From NCBI GenBank assembly GCA_039707465.1, contig CM077651.1:25223019-25287018 (forward strand): 64,000 bases of DNA, written 5' to 3'. The translations under genes were made by a program, and so were the position numbers. Positions 1-10,019 of this stretch are shown piece after piece; positions within the stretch are counted from its first letter, which is position 1, and each line of letters opens with the position of its first letter. Origin of the DNA: Rhabdophis nuchalis (lineage: Eukaryota; Chordata; Lepidosauria; Squamata; Natricidae). The notes under the pieces are model-generated. The model did no database searches and had not been told where the DNA came from. It was given only the letters and a program-made list of their open reading frames with translations.

Positions 1-57
1 GGGTGTTGTGAAACAATTATATATATATGTAAGTATGTATGTATGTATGTATATCAC

Positions 58-93
<36 letters not shown>
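58..93. repeat. (CA)n/(TA)n microsatellite
   Basis: About 14 CA units followed by a short TA run. Confidence 0.95.
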
Positions 94-94
<1 letters not shown>

Positions 95-307
95 GAGATA
101 ATATTTTTCACAGCTCCCGTTATGAGGCCCTTTTTTTTAAGGGAGGAGACAAGCTGCCTTCCTTCTCTGCCTTTCGACTCAACCCAGAGATCATCTAGAC
201 AGAGACCCAATGAGATTACTGCTGTGTGAAATTTTTTTAGATATGTGTTAGATTTTAGATATGTGTTAGATTTTAGATTTTTAGGAGCTGTGAAAAATAT
301 TCTCTCA
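94..307. repeat. Inverted repeat A (24-bp arms)
   Basis: Arms at 94-117 and 284-307 are reverse complements with 23 of 24 matches. The left arm of inverted repeat B lies between them, so the two repeats interlock. Confidence 0.8.
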
Positions 308-549
308 TTAATAGAGTCCTATAAATGGCTGATGTAATCAGGGAAACCGGATGGCTCAAGGCATAGAAAGGCTTGCCTGATATGCTGGAAAGTGCCGGTT
401 CAAATCCCAGTAGAAGGAGTATGGCCAGCTGAAGAGGGCTAATAAGCCCGAAATGGATCCATCCTGGTCTCTTATTTATTAAATCAGCCCTTTAAAAATC
501 TAACACATATCTAAAAAAAATTCACACAGCAGTAATCTCATTGGGTCTC
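202..549. repeat. Inverted repeat B (55-bp arms)
   Basis: Arms at 202-256 and 495-549 are reverse complements with one mismatch in 55. The left arm is followed by a second direct copy of its inner end (AGATATGTGTTAGATTTT at 257-274). The right arm lies inside the SINE-like element at 349-632, so the left arm may be a partial inverted copy of the same family. Confidence 0.8.
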
Positions 550-595
550 TTACATATGTGAGTCCCGGAAGGGAGAAGGGCGGTATAAAAATTTA

Positions 596-632
<37 letters not shown>
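349..632 (+). mobile_element. tRNA-derived SINE with a CR1-like 3' end
   Basis: The head has RNA polymerase III promoter-like boxes: TGGCTCAAGG at 352-361 (box A) and GGTTCAAATCC at 397-407 (box B, one mismatch from GGTTCGAATCC). The 3' end at about 561-595 (GAGTCCCGGAAGGGAGAAG, then GGCGGTATAAA) resembles the CR1-type LINE 3' ends found elsewhere in this window, suggesting mobilisation by such a LINE. It ends in a (TAA)n tail at 597-632. Confidence 0.65.
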
Positions 633-636
<4 letters not shown>

Positions 637-639
637 CAA

Positions 640-2110
640 CAACATATACACACGTATATACTAATCTATAGTAACTTACACCACCTTCATGTATTTATAT
701 TACATATAAACATTGTGCTATAATATGCTTGAACGAGGTCAGAGGATGGAGAACAATTTGAAGGATTAATTTCATCTTCAGAGTTTGAAGACCAATTACT
801 TGTTGAGATTTTTGTTGTAAGAATAATTAAAATCAATATTTTTTATGTACACTTTAAAAAAAGCCGTTCCCTGGCTGTAAAAGCTTGATTGCAACAACAC
901 CGCAAGCAAAAGAAACAGTGGTCTTCTAAAGCCATATTTTGCAGTTCTAAAACAATCAGCCAATAAAGAATGCTACAAATATTCTAAATTTAACTTCTGC
1001 CCTTGCTAAATGTTGATTAAACCTGTCTCACCAGATGTGCTGGAACAAATTGTGAGAACTTGGTGTATCTGTTGATAAAGACAGGATAGCAGCCAAATTA
1101 TTTATCTTTGACTTCTATGTAAAGTCTTGATATATTATACAACAAAATAGTTCAGTACTGACATCAGTTCCTTCCATGTATATAAAACACTGGAGCACAA
1201 TAGCATTCTCTCTGTTTTCATTTGATCCACAGAGGGCTTTCTGCTTATAGGCCTCATTTTATACATAGGCAGCCACCTGCAGAGCAACATCAAAGGAAGC
1301 ACCACACTGTGGCCACGGGAAACTGACTAGGATTATAGAGACAGAGAAAGAGGCTTCAACCAGCATGTCTTAAACCAGCTGGTTTGTAGAGTAAAAGCTT
1401 GATGCAGAAGAAAACTGCCTGATCCAAGTCATTTTTCCTCTGTTGCAAAAAAACAAGGGCACTTTATGCATGGAAGGAGCTAATTAAGATAGAAAGGAGG
1501 AGGAAAATACTTTACCCCAATCTTCCCAACAACCATAGCCCTTATAGTCCACACCATTCTGCTTCCAGTTAGAGACCCTAAATTCCACTGAAAACAGTAA
1601 GGGATGTTAAGTTGATTAAGCAGAAGCGAGGCTGTAGCCAAAGACATAATGTTGCATTGCATAGTAGATTAAAATATTTATTTACATAGTCATAAATTGC
1701 AAATGTTTGGGAAAGGACAGAAATTAACAAGGATTTTAAAATCAAGTTTTATTGTTATTTGCTTTTGCTGTATTATTTAATTATAATATTTCTCTACCAA
1801 CTTTCTACAAAAATCTTCTAGGTTCATGTGTTCAATAAAACGACAGTTACAGAACAACATTGAGCCAATATAGTCAACAAGGAATAAATAAGAGCATTGA
1901 TAAAAGATAAATTGAAGGATTTTGGTGAGGTGTGCTTAATGGGAATTGGAGAAAGGAACGAGCCGGCTTGCTAAACTTCATTTACTATTTATTTTATCCA
2001 AAGATCACTCTAAGAATATGCTGCCCTGAGCATTATCTAAAAAAACCTTTTTAGCAAAAGAAAAAAATATCGTAGAGGAACAGGGAGGACCAACTATAAT
2101 GTTTATCAGT
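640..2110. other. AT-rich DNA, nothing identified
   Basis: No coding signal, RNA gene or recognisable repeat seen. Confidence 0.5.
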
Positions 2111-2114
2111 ACTA

Positions 2115-2516
2115 GTGATCCTCGACTTACTATCATCCATTTAATGATCATTTGAAATTACATCAGCGCTGAAAAAAGTAACATGACTGGTTTTCATCCT
2201 TAATAACCGTTGTAGCATGGTCCCCATGGTCACATGATCAAAATTCAGGTACTTGGCAACTGCAATGTATTTATGACAGCTGCATTGTCTCTGGCTCATG
2301 TGATCACCATCTATAATCTTCCCAGCCAGCTTCTGACAAGTGAAGTCAATAGGAGAAGCCAGATTTATTTAATTACCGCATGATTCACTTAACAACTGCT
2401 GTGATTCATTTAACAACTGTGGCAAAAGTCGTAAAATGGGGCAAAATTCACTTAACAATTGCCTTGCTTAGCAACAAAAATGTTGGCCTCAACTGTCACA
2501 AGTCGAAGACCACCTG
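2115..2516 (-). mobile_element. Tc1/mariner-like non-autonomous element, copy 1
   Basis: A 402-bp element flanked by TA at 2113-2114 and 2517-2518. The ends resemble TCCTCGACTTAC and its complement (GTCGAAGACCACCTG). Related copies lie at 3514, 28020 and 30859, sharing TTAAGTGAATC and CATGATCA-like segments. This copy is in the opposite orientation to the other three. Confidence 0.65.
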
Positions 2517-2961
2517 TATGATGAAATACTGTATATACCGTCTAATAATTTCCTGTATTACTTGCAAAACCATAATTCACATACAGTATATCTCCCGAAA
2601 CCGCAGCATTGGAGATGGCTAAAGAAAGTAATGTTGTGTTTTATTGCTCTGGCAATATTGCCTTCACCAAACATGTTGGAGGAAGGCATCTGGAAACTAC
2701 CTAACAACTGTGTAATGGATGCACTGTGTTAAAAGAGTTTTCATCTGGAAGACACCTGGTCTTCTATAGCTTTAGAAATAATGAGAACTGTATGTAGTAT
2801 GTACCGTCTTCATAACTAATATTGCTTGGATCAGCTTACCAGCTATGCTTCCCTGCCTGCATTCTGATATCCTATGTTCACCTTTGCTATCTTGCAATGC
2901 CATAAGTTTAATCAATAGAATTGAGGGAACATGCAAATAGGATCTATCTTGGTATCGGAAC

Positions 2962-3233
2962 CAGAGGTGGTATTCAGCAGGTTCTGAGCAGTTCTGGAGA
3001 ATGTGTAGTGGAAATTTTGAGTAGTTTGGTAAACTGGTAAATACCACCTCTGACTGCCCCTGCCCCCATGTGTTCTCTGCCTCCTTCCCAACTGATCAGG
3101 AGAAAATGGGGATTTTGCAGTAACCTTCCCCTCGAGTGGGGTGGGAATGGAGATTTTACAGTATCCTTCCCCTGCTATGCCCACCAAGCCACACCCAAGG
3201 ACTGCTAGTAAAAAAAATTGAATTCCACCACGG
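2962..3233. mobile_element. hAT-type MITE, copy 1
   Basis: It begins CAGAGGTGGTATTCAGCAGG and ends TTGAATTCCACCACGG, giving degenerate terminal inverted repeats. The possible 8-bp target duplication ATCGGAAC/ACTGGAAC is imperfect. A clear second copy with a perfect duplication lies at 27199-27491 and shares the whole body. Confidence 0.65.
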
Positions 3234-3308
3234 ACTGGAACATAAAATTGCTCCAAATGAGCCATCCATAGTATGTTTTCTTTTAATTAGAAGCAAACTA
3301 CTTTAGCC

Positions 3309-3365
3309 AACTCTGTTGTTGTTCTTAGTTGCAAAGTCATGTCTGACCCATTGCATCCAAGCCAA
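3309..3365 (-). mobile_element. Short Bov-B LINE 3' end fragment
   Basis: TGTTGTTGTTCTTAGTTGCA followed by GTCATGTCTGACCCATTG matches the 3' end of Bov-B in reverse complement, as seen better at 9017-9310. Confidence 0.55.
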
Positions 3366-3513
3366 CTCTAGTTGTTTAAAATGCATTCAGATTCATAATA
3401 TATAGGTTTTTATCATATTATTTAGGCTAATTCCTCACTAATATTTTATAAAGTCTTAGTAGTTATTCAAATACTATTGTGGAGCTATAAAGTCTATATT
3501 CAGCACTATTATG

Positions 3514-3935
3514 CAGGTAGTCCTCAACGTCACAGCAAAGGGACAAAAGCTGCAAGCAGTGGACCAATTTACATACCTAGACTACTGACCAACACGTGGG
3601 ACCACCGTGGAATAAACCTTGCTAGAAAGCTCAAAGTCTACCCAGCAGTAATGCTAACTACCCTGATGTATGCCAGTGAGTCTTGGACTGTATACAGGAG
3701 GCATGCTTAGGCAATAGAACCACTTCCACATGACCTGCCTTCGTAGAATTCTGAGGATCCAGTGGCAGGACAAGGTGGGTTAACTTCAGCTTGCTGCCCA
3801 TAGGACTGAGTTCAAAGTTCCTGTAGCCACGCCTCCTGCATCTAAATGTAAAACATGTGACTATGGGGATTCTGCGCAGTCATAAGTGTGGGAAATGGTC
3901 ATAAGTTCAAACTGTTGTAAGTCAAGGACAACCTG
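3514..3935 (+). mobile_element. Tc1/mariner-like element, copy 2, interrupted by LINE sequence
   Basis: The left end CAGGTAGTCCTCAAC and the right end TTGTAAGTCAAGGACAACCTG are of the same family as copies 1, 3 and 4. About 290 bp in the middle (3530-3815) is unrelated and resembles LINE reverse transcriptase sequence. Confidence 0.6.
3530..3815 (+). mobile_element. LINE reverse transcriptase remnant
   Basis: The conceptual reading KVYPAVMLTTLMYASESWTV, then YRRHA, resembles the C-terminal part of non-LTR retrotransposon polymerases (VLPTLLYASETWTxYRRH type). A stop follows, but similarity continues in broken frames to about 3,780 (RRILRIQWQDKV-like). The family was not determined. Confidence 0.5.
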
Positions 3936-3939
3936 TATT

Positions 3940-5180
3940 GGAAGAAAATAGTTGGGAAACACTATAAATCACTGATTAGGAGATATTATACTGTAGGTTA
4001 TATTAAGCAATTGTTTTAATGACAAAGATACCAGTTTTATTGGAATGAACAAAAGCAAGATATACTTTCTAATAAACAAAACTACACATTTAACCAAAAA
4101 TATATATTTTTGCACAAAATATGTATTTAAATATTCACAATTTTTCCAAAACCATGCTAATAATAGAGAAAACATGGAAAATACAATTCTAAAGAATAAG
4201 GAGACCAGAGACTGATACTATGCTGATAACAGCCTCGCTGAAAAAAATCTGGTCATGTAAGCTTGGCAATCGTTACTTAATTTGTTTAAAAAGAAATGTT
4301 CTATTTCTACAGCAGAATACAAATTAGGGTAATTATGTTGTGAGGGGGTGCTGCATGTTTAAGATGAAAGGTTTTCTTTACAAAAGCTCTAGCTTCACTT
4401 CAGTTGAGGAAAATAAAATCCTCCTTAAACAGCATGGCAATTTTCCATATTTCAAACTCATCGAAAACCTTTCCAAAATGTGATTTTAAAAAAAATGCAT
4501 AGTAAACTGATTTTTTTCTTTCCTTACGAAGACTCTTCCTTCATCCTTTAAACAATTAATACAGATGCAAATGTGTATGCAAGTATAGGCAGGAATCAAC
4601 ATGGTAAATTGTCAGTTGGATAATGTGTAATAAAATGCAGAAAGGCTCTTATATTGCATACATCAAAGTGCTTTGTAGAACAATCTAGAGAGTTGGAAGC
4701 AAACTGCCAGAAAAAAAAAACATTTGTTGAATTAAAGATATTAGGCACACGAAGCTTTGCACCAGCTAAATGCATACAGCTGCAAGGAACTAACTTCTCC
4801 ATTTAAAAAAAAAGAATCTAGATACCACTTAATTTTCCTATACAAAAAGGAAGGTAACCATTTCTTAAGTTTGGGCATTTACATAACCTTATTTATGAGG
4901 GGGACACTTATCCCAGACCAAGGCTTCCTTCAGGGGAGGTGGGGCAATTTCAGTTGATTAAGACCCAGTATTCATTGCCACTATCTCTTCCCCTCAGCAA
5001 AAGAAGCCCAGCAATAAATCAGTGGAGGTAATATACTGAGGCAGAATTTAAACCATTAAAATGGGACTTTATCTGAACAAAGTTAATCAATATGTAATTA
5101 ATTACATTGGCTAGCTAGAAGATTAATTATTGCTATGAAAATGAAATTGGTTGAAAAAAAGTTGGTGCCTTATGTGACTG
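3940..5180. other. AT-rich DNA, nothing identified
   Basis: No coding signal or repeat recognised. Confidence 0.45.
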
Positions 5181-5194
5181 TAATAATCCCTGTT

Positions 5195-5428
5195 TAACTT
5201 GCCAAGTGTACTTCCCTGAGAAACAGACCCGCAGCATCTCTCTTGCTACATCTGATGGGACAAGCTGGTGTCATTGGGGAGAGGCAATTCTGCAAATAAC
5301 TTGCTCCCACACCATGAAGGACTTTAAAGATCAAAACCACCATTTTTAATTGGACCCTGGAAGCAGACTGGCAACCAGTGCAGCTTGTGGAGCAGAAGCA
5401 TACTACATGCTGTTTCAGAACACACATA
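5195..5428 (-). mobile_element. CR1-type LINE 3' fragment, left part
   Basis: On the minus strand the reading VQLKMVVLIFKVLHGVGASY, then LQNCLSP, matches the polymerase C-terminal region of CR1-type LINEs, like FKVLTIIFKALHGTGPSYL of the longer copy at 10.3 kb. The element is broken at 5428 by a DNA transposon and continues at 6114. Confidence 0.65.
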
Positions 5429-6113
5429 CCGTATTTTTCAGAGTATAAGATGCACCTTTTCCCTCAAAAAAGAGTCTGAAAATCTGTGTGCGTCTTATAC
5501 ACTGAATACAGCATTTTTTTTGTCTCCCCAAACCCCGTCCCCTACACCAAAATGGCTCTGCATAGCTTGTAGGAAGCTTTTAGAGCAGAGGTCTCATTCT
5601 CTCGGCTCGCGGGCCAATTGCAGCCCACAGGATGGTATCTTGTGGCCCCCACCGTGATATGAAAGTATAATATTAGTATTAATATTAGTATTAATATTAA
5701 TATAAGGAATCCCTTATGTGGCCCAGCTTCACACAGACTCTGCCTCCAGCGGCCCCCAGGTAAATTGAGTTTGAGACCCCTGTTTTAGAGAGCTCCTGGG
5801 GGCTGGGGAAGGCAGAAACAAACAGCCCATTTTTTGCTCAGTTTTACACACACACCCCAGCCCCCAGGAGCACTCTATAAGCTTCCTAAAGGCTATCCAT
5901 GCCCCCCCTTTTTTTTACAAAAACGGGCCCATTTTCGTGAAAAACAGGCTATTTTTTGCTCATTTTGGGGTCATTCCCCCCCACCCCGAGCACTCTGCAA
6001 GCCCCCTAAAGGCTATTTGTGCTGTTTTTATGATGTTTGCAGAATGCAAAAACTTTTTTTTTAAAATTTGCCTCTTCAAAACCTTGGTGCGTCTTATACT
6101 TGAAAAAATATGG
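5429..6113. mobile_element. DNA transposon (TA target site) inserted in CR1
   Basis: Terminal inverted repeats CCGTATTTTTCAGAGTATAA (5429 on) and, in reverse complement, CCATATTTTTTCAAGTATAA (from 6113) extend about 28 bp to GCACC. TA at 5427-5428 and 6114-6115 fits a Tc1/mariner-type target duplication. No transposase is present, so it is non-autonomous. It contains a nested hAT element at 5586-5782. Confidence 0.7.
5586..5782. mobile_element. hAT-type MITE nested in a DNA transposon
   Basis: A 197-bp element with ends CAGAGGTCTCATTCTC and GAGTTTGAGACCCCTG (inverted), flanked by perfect 8-bp duplications TTTTAGAG at 5578-5585 and 5783-5790. The 8-bp duplication and CAG...CTG ends are typical of hAT elements. 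Confidence 0.85.
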
Positions 6114-6165
6114 TAACTGCCTGCACCCCTGTATTTTGCACCAGCTTCTGGATACTCTTCAAGGT
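6114..6165 (-). mobile_element. CR1-type LINE fragment, right part
   Basis: GCACCCCTGTATTTTGCACC and the following AGCTTCTGGATACTCTTCAA continue the CR1 sequence interrupted at 5428. Confidence 0.5.
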
Positions 6166-6169
6166 ACAT

Positions 6170-8990
6170 AACATAAATATCTGATTTGAATTAAGGTTTG
6201 TCCACGCTAATCTTTTTAAATTAAACTACCCAAGTTCATTTTATTAGTCAATTTAGACTTGAAATGTTAGTTGCAGTGGCCTTTAGCATGTGACGAAGAT
6301 ATTTTTTTGGATGTATGTATTATGTTGGGTTATGTTGGGATGCATCTTTCTCCTATCCATGTTATCATTTAATAAATTTGTATCTAATTACTCTGATTAG
6401 TCTGAGAAAGGAACATGGTTTAATAGCCAGTAGAGTTCATGATAGACAAAATTTTAAATCCATGATCAAGTCCTGTAATTAAGACCAATTGCTAAAAGAG
6501 CAGGATGAATCCTGAAAATAGAAGCCAAGACATTCAGTGGGAAACAATATAGTTTGGAGACTTTTCTTCTGAAAAGGCTGAAACTGTTAATTTTTTATAT
6601 TAAGAAAGACACTAACCTTCTCTATCAGATGTCTGTGAATTTATCTTCCCTCCACCATCCATTATAGTTAGGGAAGAAAATAAGTCAATGCAACCCTTTT
6701 CAGTCTTTAGCCCCATGTGTCACTTATCCATCTATCAAAGAACCATGTTTATCTTTACAGATATTGTGTTGTAATAATTATCCTTTATGACAGGGGTGTC
6801 CAAACTTGAGAATTCTGGGAGTTGAAGTTCACAAGTCTTAAAGTTCCCAAGTTTGGACACCCCTGCTTTATGATAAGTTTACAAACATAATTAAAATTTC
6901 TGTGATTATTTGCAGAACACTGTTTGGACTGTGCTGATTCAAGGACATCACCCGTAGATTGGATGAGGTTGCAATTAGAATGATCTGCAATATTCTGGCC
7001 CCTGAAATGAGTCAAGAACATTAAGTTTTTAATTTGAGGTACTTATGTTGGGTTTAACTGATTGAACTCTTTTTTCCTTGACATGATTTTTTTCAGATTA
7101 ATGCTGAAAGCTTGGAGCAAAATGATCTTAATAAAATTATGAAAATGTGAAAGAGCAATTTAATTACCAATGAAGTACCTAAAACACATTGTAGAAACTG
7201 GCAAACCTTATACTACTATAAAGGTTGGTTCATTTTTAAAAAAGTAAATATTAAACTATATTTACTTACTGCCTTTTAAGAGATTAAAAGCCTCTTTTAT
7301 TATATATGTCCCTTCTCCATTCCTACATAGACATACGTACAAAATCCAAAACAGATATCAGCAAATAATTATTCTGTTAGCTTCTATGGGTTTTTCCCCA
7401 TGTTGTTCCTGATTTACACGTTTGTTTTAGCTTTACATAATAACAGTCAGATAAACTAATAATTTATGTAATTAATTGTTATCAGTTTAGAACACCACAA
7501 AGTATTCCATCGAAATTAACAGGCTGAGCTGGTAGATGGAATTTCATATGACTGTTGCTTTGCATAATAGATCTCCCTTTTTTCATTGTCCTTAAGAAGC
7601 TTACAGTGAAAAACATTATATATAATGAACAAGCTGCACACAAGGCAATCTGCTCCATCAGTAGAAACATCCTCTAATGTGAAAATTGAGTTGATTAATA
7701 TTTTTAAAAGAAGAGGTGGTTATATGGCAGCCATGATGGCCATATTCCCTTTTTCCTTCATAGCGATGATGGCAGACAATTTCTCTAAATAACAATTAAG
7801 TGTATGAAGTATTTTGGCAATTATTAAGAAATACAGGTAATGATGGTACAGTTAATGTAGGTCATAAATTAGTACATTCATTTTTAAATCTTTCATTTTT
7901 AAAATGCTATACTATATGTGCTATCTAGTTAGGTATATTTTACTTCAATATGTGGAAAAATTAAGTTTCATGGTTTTAATTAAAAAGAAACAGAAAGCCA
8001 TTGTTGACATTTCATAATTTAATGTTTAATATTTGGAAAATTACTAATGTAGGAATAAAGTTGCTAATGGATTACATTTTAGAATATTATAGTTAGAACA
8101 TTAGAGTGCAATCCCAAGCCTAGTTAGGTTGTTTCAGTCACATTTATTTAGATCTCAAGCACTCAAAACAAGAATTTTCTATAAACTGATAAAACACCCA
8201 TGAAACTGATGAAAAGCAATACAAGCAATTAAAATGTCAGATGGAAGACAAACAGAAAAAGGACATTCAAAGGGTAACAGAATATAAAAATATGCAGATG
8301 TTAGCTGTCTACAGCCAAGGTGAATTAGAGTGCTTTCTATTAAAAGTGAATATGAAAATCAACATATGAAACACCTGGAACAATGGTGACCAGTAGCATA
8401 TTGTCAGATCTACAGTACGACTATAAAAAAAGAATTGATAGAACTAAGGGAAATGTAATACTGCACGTCAAAGATGATCTACAATAAAAGGTCAAGTATC
8501 TGAAAGAAATAATCATAGCATAGAATTGCTATAGATTAAAATTCTTGAAAAGAACGTTAGTAAATAATAATACCTGCTAACTGATGAAGCTAACGTGAAA
8601 CAGGTATTGCATCCAATAAATATGCTTCAATACTTTTTATAACAGCAAAGGCCAACCTCCTTGGGAATGGACAAACTTTGAAAGTATGAAGGATGGTGTT
8701 CCAGGATATTTTAGGAAGAAGTGATTTCATTGTGCTAGATTACTGGGACAAAGTCACTCAAAGTACAAGGCTGACTATGTGCCTGGCTGTATGTCATGAC
8801 TAAATCCAAGGGGACTACAGACTTCAATTCCCTCACCAGCTGAAACTAAATCACTGACTGGATTTTGGAAGAAAGAAAAAGCCAGAGACATTGTGATCAG
8901 TCTCAACTAAACTTAATTTCATGTACATATAAACTGTTAACACGAACCTTTTTAAAAAATAGAAATATGTTAAATACTGTTCAGGGATGG
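6170..8990. other. AT-rich DNA, nothing identified except a 75-bp MITE
   Basis: Apart from the small element at 6791-6865, no genes or repeats were recognised. Confidence 0.45.
6791..6865. mobile_element. Miniature hAT element, 75 bp
   Basis: The ends CAGGGGTGTCCAAACTTG and CAAGTTTGGACACCCCTG are an exact 18-bp inverted repeat, flanked by perfect 8-bp duplications CTTTATGA at 6783-6790 and 6866-6873. The interior is about 39 bp (GAATTCTGGGAGTTGAAG). Confidence 0.92.
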
Positions 8991-9016
8991 AGATTCTGCC
9001 AATCTGAAATTGGATT

Positions 9017-9310
9017 TTGTTGTTGTTAGTTGCAAAGTCGTGCCCGACCCATTGGGACCCCATGGACAACGTTCCTCCAGGCCTTCCTGTCCTCTACCAT
9101 CCTCTGGAGTCCATTTAAGCTCACGCCTGCTGCTTAGGTGACTCCATCCAGCCACCTCATTCTCTGTTGTCCCATTCTTCTTTTGCCCTCAATCTTTCCC
9201 AGCATTAGGCTCTTCTCCAGTGAGTCCTTCCTTCTCATTAGGTGGCCAAAATATTAGAGTTTCATCTTCAGGATCTGGCCTTCTGAAGAACAGTCAGGGT
9301 TGATCTCCTG
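9017..9310 (-). mobile_element. Bov-B LINE 3' end
   Basis: TTGTTGTTGTTAGTTGCAAA is the reversed Bov-B tail, followed by GACCCCATGGACAACG and TCCAGCCACCTCATTCTCTG. The minus-strand reading SHLSSRRELKWTPEDGRGQE resembles the Bov-B polymerase C terminus. Bov-B is an RTE-clade LINE abundant in squamates. Confidence 0.8.
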
Positions 9311-9931
9311 TAGGATTGATGCTTCAAATGAAGCCATGATGCTTCAATTCAGATGTATTGGGACAGGACATGTTGTAGAAATTAAATCAAAAAGAAAAGT
9401 AAAGAGGAGTGAAATGTAGTTTGTGAAGAATTGTGAGCATCAACGCAAGCTTTGTTTCTTGGGGGCTGTGGGAAAGTTAAGAATTAGAAGCTAGATGTCT
9501 AAAGCTGGGGGGAAATGCTTCCTAAGCCAGTGAAAGATAAGAGTTGAAGAGTAAGTATTTTTCTATTTTGAATGGAAAGGGCTGTAAAATTTAGAGATGG
9601 ATTAACTTTCCTGAAAGACATTTTGGCCATATTTACTGTTCTCTTACAACTTGAAGCAACATGGAAATCCTGAATTCTTTCAGGGGCCTGGTACATTCTC
9701 ACAAGTCACTTCTTAATCAAACCAAATTGAAAACAAATGATAGTATATTATGATATGTGAACACAGTCTCTATGTAGTTACTCAATTACTATCATATCAA
9801 GCTATCTATGAAGCCTAAAGCTGCAGATAATAGCTTTGTCCAAATTTAAAATATGATAGAGGAGTAGAGTACTGACTGAAATAACAGTACTGTACATTCA
9901 AAACCACCAGCATTTAATACCATAGATTCAG

Positions 9932-10019
9932 GGGTGCGTTGCTGCCAGCGTTACTGCTGGTTCGCAATCCGCGTGCAACCCACGAGTGAAGCGCTGCGTA
10001 TGCGTGTGCTGTTCAAAGT
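9932..10019. mobile_element. Possible hAT-type element end
   Basis: CAGGGGTGCGTTGCTGCCAG resembles a hAT terminus and directly abuts the CR1 tail at 10,020. A matching other end could lie beyond the CR1 at about 11,895-12,060, which would make the CR1 a nested insertion. No target duplication was found. Confidence 0.35.

Noticed and set aside
349..410. Functional tRNA gene
   Set aside because: Box A and B-like sequences are present but no cloverleaf folds, and a SINE body and tail follow.
2954..3245. Perfect 8-bp target duplication for hAT copy 1
   Set aside because: Only 6 of 8 bases match (ATCGGAAC and ACTGGAAC), so the boundaries are kept approximate.
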